NCBI GenBank assembly: GCA_902800305.1
Contig: CADCDP010000004.1
Location: forward strand, 1 to 64,000
Direction: 5' to 3'
Origin: an uncultured Bacteroidales bacterium
GTDB lineage: Bacteria; Bacteroidota; Bacteroidia; Bacteroidales; Bacteroidaceae
DNA length: 64,000 nt
The stretch's first letter is position 1, and each line of letters opens with the position of its first letter. The position numbers and the translations under genes are program-made. This document shows, piece by piece, positions 1 through 8,280 of the stretch. A model generated the notes under the pieces. That model was not told where the DNA came from and made no database searches. It was given only the letters and a program-made list of their open reading frames with translations.

Positions 1-95
1 CATGTATTCTCCCTTTTAAAAGAAAAAAATAATTCTCCGTGTATCTCCGTGCTCTCTGTTTTCTTTGTGGTGAAAAGATACATGCGAAAGTTGAG

Positions 96-130
96 TAAAT
101 GATAAATAAAGAGTTAAGAATGAAGAGTTT
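96..130. repeat. Degenerate 7-base-period array
   Basis: Five consecutive 7-base units (for example TAAATGA, AGAGTTA, AGAATGA) run across the stop codon and last codons of the minus-strand gene that follows. The first 95 bases of the window hold no gene I can support. The array belongs to a family of heptad arrays seen at about a dozen places in this window. Confidence 0.55.
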
Positions 131-1172
131 TAATACAGCCGAACGTTTTGATGCTTACGTATTTCCTCCAGAGGTTCAGTTTCCGTTTTTCAGGCACACC
201 GTGGCGGTTGATGTATGATTGTACCCCTTCCAGCATTCGATACGCCACTTTCCCATCGGTGTAAGGGTCGTAATGCTCAATAATCCAGCGTCGTCGCTCA
301 GCCCACATTGAGCTATTTTGAGATTCATCGTAAGCCTCGCACAGTTCAGAAGCATTTTTGATGTCTTTCCAATAAGGGGAGTCCGACACCGTGTTCAGCG
401 TGATGACAGGTTTGTCGAGTAGCAGCATCTCGTAAATGGTGGAAGAAGTGTCGCTAATCATGGTATTGGCCATGAGCATATATTTGGTTACAGCGAAATC
501 ATCCTCAAACAAAATGTTTTTGTGGCTCATGGCCAGTTGCTTATATTCTTCTACCCACTCATGGCTGGTTAAAGGATGAAGCTTAATAAGTAAAAGGACA
601 TTCCTCCGTTCAACAAGCTCTATGAGTGAAGACTTGATGGTCGGCAGCGATGTCAGTCGTGGCGAGAAGGTGGGGGCATAAAGAACAATGCTTTCACATC
701 CATGCTCCCTCAGCAACCGCTCTCGTTCGTTGTCAAAGTCATGCCGATGTTCCGCAATCCAATCCTGCCGTGTCCATCCCGTTTCTAACACCTCGAAATC
801 CCCATGTTGACGTTGTAGCTTTTCAAACTCTTGGGTGAAGTATGGCCCTTGAGTCATATAGATGTCGAAGTAGTTGCGAATGCGGAATTGGTCACGTTTC
901 TCAGCTGCATAACCATGGAAGATGCTGCACTTCACACCGCTCAAATAATAGGGCACGATATTGCCTGGAGCATACACCGCGTCAGGATGGAAATCGTAAG
1001 CCTCCTGCATCGAAAAAGTATAGCGCACCTCGTCCTTCAAAGGGAATTGAGGTATTTTCCTTTTGTGTACATACCACAGCACCTCATGTCCCCCTTGGCG
1101 ATTAGCTTCCACCTGTAAAGGGCTCAGAATGTCAACAGCATATTTGTTTTCACAGAACAGAAGAATCTTCAT
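114..1172 (-). CDS. CDP-glycerol:glycerophosphotransferase-like protein
   Basis: A 352-residue protein of the TagB/TagF-like glycerophosphotransferase family, which transfers phosphoglycerol or a related phospho-polyol from a CDP donor to a glycan or lipid acceptor at the inner membrane. Visible family features are HGYAAEKRD near residues 86-94, YAPTF near 165-169, KLHP near 197-200 and the SDTSS stretch near 240-244, followed by a hydrophobic turn and PVITLN. There is no signal peptide, which fits a cytoplasmic or peripheral enzyme. It lies 6 bases downstream of a licD gene on the same strand, so the two are probably co-transcribed. Its last codons fall inside a heptad repeat. The family assignment is firm; the actual polyol and acceptor cannot be read from the sequence. 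Confidence 0.82.
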   Translation of the reverse strand: MKILLFCENKYAVDILSPLQVEANRQGGHEVLWYVHKRKIPQFPLKDEVRYTFSMQEAYDFHPDAVYAPGNIVPYYLSGVKCSIFHGYAAEKRDQFRIRNYFDIYMTQGPYFTQEFEKLQRQHGDFEVLETGWTRQDWIAEHRHDFDNERERLLREHGCESIVLYAPTFSPRLTSLPTIKSSLIELVERRNVLLLIKLHPLTSHEWVEEYKQLAMSHKNILFEDDFAVTKYMLMANTMISDTSSTIYEMLLLDKPVITLNTVSDSPYWKDIKNASELCEAYDESQNSSMWAERRRWIIEHYDPYTDGKVAYRMLEGVQSYINRHGVPEKRKLNLWRKYVSIKTFGCIKTLHS

Positions 1173-1178
1173 AGTGGT

Positions 1179-2102
1179 CTATTTTCTAAAGATTTTACTC
1201 CACATACGTTTCAAGGCCGAGCGGCGATAGCTTTTCTGTACCTCTGGCAACACTACCCGATAATCCCTGTACGCATCAATCACTAACTCCCCATGTAAGG
1301 TGGGGTCTTGCATGGGGGTCATATAGTTATCTCCATATTGTACACGTAGATATTCATCCCATCCCACAGGTGCTGGAACCTTGATGTCTTCGAAATCAAG
1401 CCAAACGGTTTCCTCGTAGATGCACTTGCGATAGACAAGGCTTGTGCCGCTGTACGACAATTCACCCACCTCCTCACAATCCTTCACGGAGAACTGACGG
1501 AACAATTCCTCCGCTTCTCGATAGATTTCAGCCCAACCACGTCGGCTCACCTCCCTCCGGGCCCTCAGTTTGCGGAACACCAGTCCCAAACGTCCCGATG
1601 CCAATATCTGAGTGTTCTTGGCCTTCAGGAAACGCAGAATGCGCCGACTCTTCCGCAGGGCATCGTCCACACGCCTGTCGTCAGAAGGAATACCATCCAT
1701 TGGAAAGACATCAATGAAAATGCCCTGATGGAAAGGCTGGTAACAATCGGAGGGACGTATGGCTGTTGTACCATCCATGCGCAACTGGCCATGACTACGA
1801 TAATAATCTTTATCGGTATAGGCGGTCTGATAAAAAAATGGAGGTTGGAACGCTTCTGCTGCCACGGCCTGCAAGCGGTCATAATCCTCACGCATCATGT
1901 TCACGTCTACATCATCATCCCAAGGAATAAAGCCTTTGTGCCTAACGGCTCCCAATAATGTACCACCATCTACCCAGCAACGCAAATGATAGCGTTGACA
2001 AACTTCTATGAATTTCTGCAACAAGTCCAACTGAACCTGCCAGAGGGGCAGCAGTTGCTCCTGTACCGTATACCCCTCTTTTATGCTTATCTTATGTATC
2101 AT
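1179..2102 (-). CDS. LicD-family phosphotransferase
   Basis: A 307-residue LicD protein. LicD enzymes move phosphocholine, or other phospho-groups carried by CDP, onto cell-surface sugars. The family core GGTLLGAVRHKGFIPWDDD lies near residues 46-64, with the conserved acidic residues that bind metal. No signal peptide or membrane segment is seen, so it is probably cytoplasmic. It is the first gene of a two-gene minus-strand unit with the CDP-glycerol transferase-like gene, served by a good Bacteroidota promoter. A second licD lies at 14224-15024, so the surface-glycan locus is bracketed by two of them. No choline uptake or choline kinase gene is present, so the donated group is unknown. Confidence 0.85.
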   Translation of the reverse strand: MIHKISIKEGYTVQEQLLPLWQVQLDLLQKFIEVCQRYHLRCWVDGGTLLGAVRHKGFIPWDDDVDVNMMREDYDRLQAVAAEAFQPPFFYQTAYTDKDYYRSHGQLRMDGTTAIRPSDCYQPFHQGIFIDVFPMDGIPSDDRRVDDALRKSRRILRFLKAKNTQILASGRLGLVFRKLRARREVSRRGWAEIYREAEELFRQFSVKDCEEVGELSYSGTSLVYRKCIYEETVWLDFEDIKVPAPVGWDEYLRVQYGDNYMTPMQDPTLHGELVIDAYRDYRVVLPEVQKSYRRSALKRMWSKIFRK

Positions 2103-2118
2103 TTCCTTGTTTTTCGTG

Positions 2119-2149
2119 CAAATTTACAATAAACTTGTGTCTTTACAAA
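2119..2149 (-). promoter_or_regulatory. Promoter of the licD/CDP-glycerol transferase unit
   Basis: Read on the minus strand: TTTG (2146-2149), a 19-base spacer, then TAAATTTG (2119-2126). This matches the Bacteroidota -33/-7 consensus and places transcription start 10-15 bases before the licD start codon. Confidence 0.75.
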
Positions 2150-2189
2150 AAAAGTTACCGATTCTTTCCTTTTCCTTAATTCTTTTCCA

Positions 2190-2197
2190 TATCTTTG
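2190..2197 (+). promoter_or_regulatory. Promoter -7 element of the GT2 gene
   Basis: TATCTTTG matches the Bacteroidota -7 consensus TAnnTTTG, about 43 bases before the start codon at 2240. No clear TTTG lies at the -33 position, so the promoter is only half supported. It is divergent from the licD promoter. Confidence 0.5.
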
Positions 2198-2239
2198 TCG
2201 GCGAAAATATTCTGTATATAATATAAACAGAGAAATTAC

Positions 2240-3067
2240 ATGAATAAAAAGCTGATTGTAGCCGATGACACCACACTTGTCATCACGACTTATAATAACC
2301 CTCCTTTTCTTGAGTTGGTGCTTAAAGGAGTGTTGAGGCAACAGGTGATGCCCTGCGAAGTGATTATTGCTGATGATGGCTCTACTTCGGAAACGAAAGA
2401 GCTGATTGAACGATACAAGAAATGCTTTCCCGTCCCGCTTATTCACTCATGGATTCCCGACGAAGGCTTTCGGGCGGCCAAGTCACGCAATGTAGCTATC
2501 TCCAAAGCACACGGCGAATACATCATCACCATCGATGGCGACATTGTCATCTCCCCATCATTCGTAAAAGACCATGTTGCAGCTCGCGAGCCAGGCTATT
2601 TTATCAATGGAAGTCGCTCCCGACTGATGGAAAAGGCTACTCGCAAGCGTTGCGCCTCGTTAGACCCCCGTTTCTCTGTCTTCACCATCGGCTTGAAACG
2701 CCCCATGAACCTGCTACGTATTCCTTGGTTACACCGTTTAGTTAAAGGGGCAAAAGGTATTGACAAGATTAGAGGTTGCAACATGTCCTTCTGGAAAGCT
2801 GACATCGTGGCTGTCAACGGCTTTGAAGAACGCTTTGTGGGTTGGGGCTGCGAAGATACAGAGCTAGTTGACCGTTTTTACAATATTGGCTTAAAACGTA
2901 AAAACATCAAAGGGTTGGCTCCTTGTGTACATCTATATCATCCCAAAGCGGCTGTTAATTACAAAACACACAAGGCTAATATTCCCATTCGAGAAGAAAC
3001 GGAACGGCTTCACAAGACAAGAGCAGACAAGGGCTTGGATCAATATTTATCATCAAGTTCCTCTTGA
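2240..3067 (+). CDS. Family 2 glycosyltransferase
   Basis: A 275-residue GT-A-fold glycosyltransferase. The nucleotide-sugar site is visible as TTLVITTYNN near residues 11-20 and ADDGS at 45-49, the metal-binding DGD at 99-101, and the acceptor-side motif GWGCEDTEL at 201-209, typical of chondroitin-synthase-like two-part GT2 enzymes. No membrane segment is seen, so it acts at the cytoplasmic face of the membrane. It is transcribed away from the licD pair and probably adds one sugar of the surface glycan made by this locus. The C-terminus ends in a short serine run. Donor and acceptor are unknown. Confidence 0.85.
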   Translation: MNKKLIVADDTTLVITTYNNPPFLELVLKGVLRQQVMPCEVIIADDGSTSETKELIERYKKCFPVPLIHSWIPDEGFRAAKSRNVAISKAHGEYIITIDGDIVISPSFVKDHVAAREPGYFINGSRSRLMEKATRKRCASLDPRFSVFTIGLKRPMNLLRIPWLHRLVKGAKGIDKIRGCNMSFWKADIVAVNGFEERFVGWGCEDTELVDRFYNIGLKRKNIKGLAPCVHLYHPKAAVNYKTHKANIPIREETERLHKTRADKGLDQYLSSSSS

Positions 3068-3132
3068 AACCCATTTGAAGGTTAGAGGGGAAGAAAGACC
3101 CCTTTCGGGGGTATGCCCGTAGCTATTGAATC

Positions 3133-3193
3133 GACCACGTCGTGGTCGGCGAGTTGACCACGTCGTGGTCAGTTCATCGACTACGACGTGGTC
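3133..3193. repeat. 23-base-period palindrome triplet (array A)
   Basis: Three 15-base palindromes start at 3133, 3156 and 3179, separated by two unrelated 8-base spacers, giving an exact 23-base period. The first two units are GACCACGTCGTGGTC; the third is GACTACGACGTGGTC. The array sits in the 357-base gap 3068-3424, which otherwise holds a small ACCCC/GGGGT hairpin near 3098-3112 and the promoter of the next gene. No coding region is supported in the gap. Arrays B, C and D share this architecture with different arms. Confidence 0.9.
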
Positions 3194-3374
3194 GATTTAG
3201 AGGGTTACGGGGGATGGGTACGGTGGCGCGGTGGATGTCGTTGCAGACGGGACTGGCTTTGACAAATCTGACAGCATTTCCCCCCATTGCCACGCCTACC
3301 CCTTCCTCCCAAAACCTGTTTTCTTTTTCCTTCTGCATGGTTTCTTCTTCTTTTTCTTCTAAACACCCGAAAAA

Positions 3375-3406
3375 TTTGTGTTATCACGAAAAAAAGTGTA
3401 ACTTTG
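3375..3406 (+). promoter_or_regulatory. Promoter of the aminotransferase operon
   Basis: TTTG (3375-3378), a 20-base spacer and TAACTTTG (3399-3406) form a near-perfect Bacteroidota promoter. Transcription would start about 12-15 bases before the ATG at 3425, which rules out longer upstream starts in the same frame. Confidence 0.85.
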
Positions 3407-3424
3407 CCCACAAAAAATGAAAGA

Positions 3425-4510
3425 ATGAAAGATTTGCTTAATTTTACAGTGGGGCCCGTCATGTCGTGCGACTCGGTGAGGGCTATCGGCAGCGAACAGG
3501 TTCCTTATTTCAGAACTCCTGCGTTCTCGGAGGTGATGCTGGAGAACGAGCGGCTGGTGAAACAGTTTGCTTCTGCTCCCGAGGATGCCCGTGTGACTTT
3601 CATAACGGGTTCGGGCACTGCCTCGATGGAGGCCGTGGTGATGAATGTGCTGTCGCCTTCGGACAAGGCGGTTGTCATCAATGGCGGTTCGTTCGGCGAA
3701 CGGTTTGTGCAGCTGTGCCGAGTGCATGGCATTCCGCACCATGAGGTGAAATTGGCTTACGGAGAGCCTCTTGCGGAGGAACACCTGGCTGCGTTGGCTG
3801 ACAAGGGGCTGACGGCCTTTTTGGTGAATATGCACGAGACTTCTACGGGGGTGCTCTATGACATGGACATGATTAGTCGCTTTTGCAGGGCGAACGGTCT
3901 GCTCCTGCTGGTGGATGCCATTAGTGCTTTTCTGGCTGACCCCTTCGACATGGAGGCTCTGGGGGCGGATGTGATGATAACTGGCTCGCAAAAGGCGTTG
4001 GCTTGTCCTCCAGGCATTTCGCTGATTGTGCTTTCGCCACGGGCTTTGGAGCGTGTGGAGGGGAATGAGACGCGTTGTATGTATCTGGATTTGAAAAGTG
4101 CGCTAAAGAATGGGGAACGTGGTCAGACTCCTTTCACCCCAGCTGTGGGCATCTTGCTCCAGATTCATCGGCGGTTGCAGGAGATAGCGTCGGCGGGCGG
4201 CGCGATGAGTGAGATACAACGTGTGAAGGCGTTGGCATCTGACTTCCGCCAGAAGGTTTCTGCCTTACCTTTTGAGATGTTCAGTCCATCTCCATCGAAC
4301 GCTGTCACGGCATTGCGTCCCGTGAGTGGGTCGGCATACGACATCTTCACGACGCTGAAGGATGAGTATGGAATATGGATTTGCCCCAATGGGGGTGATT
4401 TGCGGGACAGGATTTTCCGTGTGGGACATCTGGGTGCGCTGACGACGGAGGACAATACGGTGTTGGTGGATGCCATGCAGGACATGGTGAAAAGGGGGTT
4501 GATGGGATGA
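3425..4510 (+). CDS. Class V PLP-dependent aminotransferase
   Basis: A 361-residue fold-type I aminotransferase of the class V group that includes 2-aminoethylphosphonate:pyruvate and serine/alanine:glyoxylate transaminases. Features: [10 protein letters not shown] (61-70) for cofactor phosphate binding, [10 protein letters not shown] (137-146), [10 protein letters not shown] (163-172) with the PLP aspartate, and the Schiff-base lysine in GSQKAL (Lys190). The start at 3425 follows a strong promoter. Its stop overlaps the next start by 4 bases (ATGA), so it is translationally coupled to the cytidylyltransferase fusion. With that partner it may make an amino-bearing precursor that is then CDP-activated. 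A phosphonate route is possible, but no PEP mutase or phosphonopyruvate decarboxylase gene is in the window. The substrate is unknown. Confidence 0.8.
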   Translation: MKDLLNFTVGPVMSCDSVRAIGSEQVPYFRTPAFSEVMLENERLVKQFASAPEDARVTFITGSGTASMEAVVMNVLSPSDKAVVINGGSFGERFVQLCRVHGIPHHEVKLAYGEPLAEEHLAALADKGLTAFLVNMHETSTGVLYDMDMISRFCRANGLLLLVDAISAFLADPFDMEALGADVMITGSQKALACPPGISLIVLSPRALERVEGNETRCMYLDLKSALKNGERGQTPFTPAVGILLQIHRRLQEIASAGGAMSEIQRVKALASDFRQKVSALPFEMFSPSPSNAVTALRPVSGSAYDIFTTLKDEYGIWICPNGGDLRDRIFRVGHLGALTTEDNTVLVDAMQDMVKRGLMG

Positions 4511-5850
4511 GGAAGGTCATTACATACGGAACTTACGACTTGCTGCACTATGGCCACATTCGGCTGTTGCAACGGGCAAAGGCTTTGGGTGACTATCTGA
4601 TTGTGGGTGTCACCGCCGACAGCTTTGACCAGGCTCGTGGGAAGCTGAACGTGGAGCAGTCGCTCATGGAGCGGATTGAGGGGGTTCGGGCTACGGGCAT
4701 TGCGGACGAAATCATTGTGGAGGAATATGAGGGTCAGAAGATAGATGACATACGTCGCTTGGGGGTGGATGTTTTCACGGTGGGCAGTGACTGGCGAGGC
4801 AAGTTTGACTATCTGAAGGAGTATTGCGAGGTGGTCTATCTGGACAGGACGAAAGGTGTGTCGAGTACGGAACTGCGCTCAGAGAGCCATTCGCTACGTC
4901 TGGGTCTGGTGGGGGAGTCTTCCATTCTGAACAAGGTGGAACGTGAAAGCCATTTTGTGAATGGAATGCAGATAAGTGGTGTGTGTGCCGCCAACAGTAC
5001 ACGTTTGACGAAGTCGCTGAAGCAAATGGCCATGCCCATGGAGCGTTTGGATGAGCTGGCAGAGGGGAGCGATGCGCTTTATATCATATCGAAACCTCGA
5101 TTTCACTATCAGCATGTGCGGCTGGCTCTTTCCAAGGGTTGTCATGTGATGTGCGAATCTCCCATTGCCATTCGCCCTGCGGAATTGCAGGAGTTGCGGG
5201 CTTTGGCTCAACAGAAGGGTTGCCTGTTGGTGGACGGGTTGAAGACGGCTTTTTCGATGGCCTATTTCCGTCTCGTGTTGCTGGCTAAAAGTGGCATTAT
5301 CGGCCAGATTGTCTCTGTGGATTCCACTTGTACGAGCATGGCAGATTTCGAAACGATGGACGATGGCGATGTGAAGTCGTTGTGGAATAGTATCAACGCA
5401 TGGGGACCTACGGGGCTGCTGCCGATTTTCCAGTTGCTGGGCACGGACTATAGCCGTAAACTCATTGCGACACGTCTGCTGGATGGTGTGCCTGATTTCG
5501 ACACGTTTACCAAAATCTCATTCTTCTATCCTCATGCGGTGGCCTCGATGAAAGTGGGACAAGGTGTGAAGTCGGAAGGTGAGCTAATCGTTTCTGGGAC
5601 GAAGGGTTATATCTACGTTCCTGCTCCATGGTGGAAAACTGATTATTTTGAGATTCGCTATGAGAATCCAGCCGACAATCGTCGCTATTTTTATCAGTTG
5701 GATGGAGAGGGCATCCGCTTCGAACTGGTGTCGTTTATGAAAGCGATTCAGACGGGACAGCCCATGAACTATGTTGACGAAGCTATGTCGGCGGCTATTG
5801 TCTCTGTCATTAGTGATTTTTACGAAAGAAAAGATACGATTCTTCTGTAA
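4507..5850 (+). CDS. Cytidylyltransferase / Gfo-Idh-MocA oxidoreductase fusion
   Basis: A 447-residue two-domain protein. Residues 1-130 form a TagD-like nucleotidyltransferase: [10 protein letters not shown] (8-17) holds the HxGH catalytic signature and [11 protein letters not shown] (114-124) is the second CTP-binding motif. Residues from about 130 to the end resemble a Gfo/Idh/MocA NAD(P)-dependent oxidoreductase, with a Rossmann start at GLVGESS and the family turn near residues 198-222 where HVMCESP corresponds to the usual HVLCEKP. The classical GxGxxG is weak, so cofactor binding is inferred. It overlaps the aminotransferase by 4 bases. The likely role is making a CDP-activated small polyol or amino-alcohol for the LicD or CDP-glycerol-type transferases nearby; the exact product is unknown. 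Confidence 0.8.
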   Translation: MRKVITYGTYDLLHYGHIRLLQRAKALGDYLIVGVTADSFDQARGKLNVEQSLMERIEGVRATGIADEIIVEEYEGQKIDDIRRLGVDVFTVGSDWRGKFDYLKEYCEVVYLDRTKGVSSTELRSESHSLRLGLVGESSILNKVERESHFVNGMQISGVCAANSTRLTKSLKQMAMPMERLDELAEGSDALYIISKPRFHYQHVRLALSKGCHVMCESPIAIRPAELQELRALAQQKGCLLVDGLKTAFSMAYFRLVLLAKSGIIGQIVSVDSTCTSMADFETMDDGDVKSLWNSINAWGPTGLLPIFQLLGTDYSRKLIATRLLDGVPDFDTFTKISFFYPHAVASMKVGQGVKSEGELIVSGTKGYIYVPAPWWKTDYFEIRYENPADNRRYFYQLDGEGIRFELVSFMKAIQTGQPMNYVDEAMSAAIVSVISDFYERKDTILL

Positions 5851-5881
5851 CGAGGGGATTGTTGTTAAATCAAAAGGAAAG

Positions 5882-6883
5882 ATGAATTATTACATTGGAA
5901 TGGATTCGCCTAACACGGCGAAGCGGCATGTAGATGTACTGATGGCGCGGATGGGATTTCGCGATGTGGCTGTCAGGATGGGGAGGGGGAAAGTGGCTAC
6001 TTTCTTCCGTAAATTGTTCAGTATGGTGAATCTGGCCACGAAGTTGAAACACGATGATGTGTTGGTCATCCAATATCCTTTCAAGAAGTTTTATGTCATC
6101 CAGTGCAGGATTGCTCATTGGAAGGGTGCGAGAGTCATCACACTGATTCACGACCTGGGCACGTTTCGCCGACGCAAATTGACTGCGGAACAGGAGATGA
6201 AGCGACTCTCCCACACCGATGTGTTGATTGTGCATAACCCCAGCATGAATGAATGGCTGGTGAAGCATGGATGCCGAAAGCCGATGGTCAATCTGGGCAT
6301 TTTTGACTATCTCTCGAAGGAAGAGCCTACGGCAACTCCTCACGTGTTGGGTGCCAAGCCGTCCATCGTCTTTGCAGGAGGCATCAGCAGGAGGAAAACG
6401 TCTTTTCTCTACGAACTGGATGCTGCCTTGGAGGGCTGCGTGTTCCACCTGTATGGCTCAGGTCTGGAGAAAGGGGCTGAGAAGGAGTGGAAAAACATGG
6501 TGTATCATGGTGCCATCGGGTCGGACGAGTTTATCCGCACGGCTGGTGCTGACTGGGGCTTGGTGTGGGATGGCGACACCATCGATGGCTGTTCGGGCAT
6601 CTGGGGCAGCTATCTCCGTGTGAACAATCCGCATAAGGCTTCGTTTTATCTACGTGCAGGGCTGCCTGTCATTGTGTGGAAGGAGTCTGCCATGGCACCC
6701 TTCGTGACGGAGAATGGAGTGGGCATCACGGTGGGGTCGCTGCGCGAACTGCCTGAGAGACTGAGGGGTATGTCGGAGGAAGAGTATCAGCACTACAAGC
6801 AGAAGGCGATGGCGATGAAGGCTCGACTGAACGATGGCTTCTTCTTCATAAAGGCTTTCCAAGAGGCCAAAAAGATGTTGTGA
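5882..6883 (+). CDS. Glycosyltransferase (galactofuranosyltransferase-like)
   Basis: A 333-residue protein resembling beta-1,6-galactofuranosyltransferase and related GT-B enzymes. The N-terminus NYYIGMDSPNTAKRHVD, the middle TLIHDLGTFRR, the switch region IVFAGGISRRKTSF and the donor-binding part LYGSGLEKG fit a two-Rossmann-domain retaining transferase. The ATG at 5882 is chosen because the upstream in-frame starts lie inside the preceding gene. It follows the fusion gene by 31 bases and precedes the metallophosphoesterase by one base, so it belongs to the same operon. It acts at the cytoplasmic face of the membrane on a glycan intermediate. Donor sugar inferred from similarity only. Confidence 0.72.
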   Translation: MNYYIGMDSPNTAKRHVDVLMARMGFRDVAVRMGRGKVATFFRKLFSMVNLATKLKHDDVLVIQYPFKKFYVIQCRIAHWKGARVITLIHDLGTFRRRKLTAEQEMKRLSHTDVLIVHNPSMNEWLVKHGCRKPMVNLGIFDYLSKEEPTATPHVLGAKPSIVFAGGISRRKTSFLYELDAALEGCVFHLYGSGLEKGAEKEWKNMVYHGAIGSDEFIRTAGADWGLVWDGDTIDGCSGIWGSYLRVNNPHKASFYLRAGLPVIVWKESAMAPFVTENGVGITVGSLRELPERLRGMSEEEYQHYKQKAMAMKARLNDGFFFIKAFQEAKKML

Positions 6884-6884
6884 A

Positions 6885-8276
6885 ATGGGGAAGGGTGTGA
6901 CGAAGAAGAGGTTGGGCAAGAAATCCCGTATCATCGCTCTTGTGGGAGTGGTGGGGCTTGTGCTGGGTGGCTGGTGTGCAAGCCGTTGGGATGTTTGGTT
7001 CGACAATCCCGATGAAGCGGCCTACACACCTTCCAACGTGCCAACAAGGGTGTTGCTGACCTTTGGCAACGAAAATGGGCTGACGCGCAATGTCAGCTGG
7101 ACGGCTGGAAAGACGGTGCAGAAAGCGTTTGTTGAGCTGTTCGACAGAGACGATAGCCTGATGAGTCGGGTGGATGCTGTAGGCGAAGTATTTGAGTCGC
7201 GCAGTGGACAGGCTGCCTACTATGTGGCTCGGTTGCGCGACATGAAGGCAGGACACGCTTATCGCTATCGGGTCTGTACAGGGAACCAGTATTCCGCATG
7301 GTATGCGTTCCACCTCCCCACGGAAGAAGAAGGCCATACATCGTTTCTCTATATGGGTGACATTCAGGACTCTATCGGGGGAATGGCCAACCAGTTGCTT
7401 CGAAAGGCTCTTCATCACCACCCCGATGCGGAATTTCTCGTCTGTGGAGGTGACTTGACAGAACGTCCCACCGATGCCTATTGGGGTGAGACTTTCGAAA
7501 GTCTTGATTCCGTGGGACAGGCAATGCCCGTGCTGACCGTCACAGGTAACCACGACTACCTCAAAGGTGTCATCTGCCAGCTGGAACGTCGTTTCTCCCT
7601 CATCCACTCCTATTTCCTCGACTCCATGATAGGCGAGAATCAGGTGTTTACCGTATGTTATCAAGACGTGCAGATGTTCTGTCTCGATGGCAACAGGGAG
7701 TTTTTCTATCTGGCCACACAGCGTAAGTGGCTCAGGGAGCAAATGTCGAAGAGCCAAGCTAAATGGAAAATCGTGGTCATCCATCATCCACTCTACTCCA
7801 TTCGTGGCAGCATGAACAATATCATCCAACGCTGGATGTTTGACGGCCTCATTCGAGAACAGGGGGTTGACCTTGTGCTGCAAGGCCATGAACACGCTTA
7901 CGCCCGAATGACGGCTCACGATGACGATGGCAAGGCTGCCACCCCCATCTACACCATCAGCCATTGCTCTCCCAAGAACTATCGTATCGAGTTTGACGAA
8001 CGGTTTGACAAATTCGGCTCTGGCAGCCGTTATTACCAGACAGTGCGCACTCACGCCGACACCTTGTTCCTCGCTGCCTACGACGCTTTCACCCATAGCC
8101 TCTACGATTCTCTACTCATCGTGAAACGTGAGGACATGGCTCGTGTCATCGACCTTGGGCAGGACATACCAGAACGCATCCACTTCACCCCCAACCTTAA
8201 CAACCGAAAGGATGTCGCTTTTGCCCAGCGTATAGAAGCTTATAAAAAGAAATCCAAATCGAAGAAATTCCAATAA
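6885..8276 (+). CDS. Membrane-anchored metallophosphoesterase
   Basis: A 463-residue calcineurin-type phosphoesterase. After a basic N-terminus, one hydrophobic segment (about residues 17-33) probably anchors it with the catalytic part in the periplasm. A fibronectin-like domain (about 50-145), as in purple acid phosphatases, precedes the catalytic domain. All metal-binding blocks are present: GDIQD (158-162), GGDLTE (188-193), GNHDY (221-225), HHP (300-302) and GHEHAY (334-339). It starts one base after the glycosyltransferase stop and ends 4 bases before the LtaS-like gene. In this setting it may trim or recycle phosphorylated glycan or lipid carriers, but its substrate cannot be read from the sequence. 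Confidence 0.85.
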   Translation: MGKGVTKKRLGKKSRIIALVGVVGLVLGGWCASRWDVWFDNPDEAAYTPSNVPTRVLLTFGNENGLTRNVSWTAGKTVQKAFVELFDRDDSLMSRVDAVGEVFESRSGQAAYYVARLRDMKAGHAYRYRVCTGNQYSAWYAFHLPTEEEGHTSFLYMGDIQDSIGGMANQLLRKALHHHPDAEFLVCGGDLTERPTDAYWGETFESLDSVGQAMPVLTVTGNHDYLKGVICQLERRFSLIHSYFLDSMIGENQVFTVCYQDVQMFCLDGNREFFYLATQRKWLREQMSKSQAKWKIVVIHHPLYSIRGSMNNIIQRWMFDGLIREQGVDLVLQGHEHAYARMTAHDDDGKAATPIYTISHCSPKNYRIEFDERFDKFGSGSRYYQTVRTHADTLFLAAYDAFTHSLYDSLLIVKREDMARVIDLGQDIPERIHFTPNLNNRKDVAFAQRIEAYKKKSKSKKFQ

Positions 8277-8280
8277 TATC

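Noticed and set aside
3133-3193. CRISPR array
   Set aside because: Repeats are 15-base palindromes with 8-base spacers, only three units, and there are no cas genes. Real CRISPR units are longer, with spacers of 26 or more bases.
3425-5850. Complete aminoethylphosphonate pathway
   Set aside because: The aminotransferase is compatible, but PEP mutase and phosphonopyruvate decarboxylase are not in the window and the cytidylyltransferase is TagD-like, not MobA-like as in known phosphonate activation.
6846-8096. Minus-strand 416-codon frame opposite the metallophosphoesterase
   Set aside because: All metallophosphoesterase motifs are on the plus strand; the antisense translation has no recognisable family.
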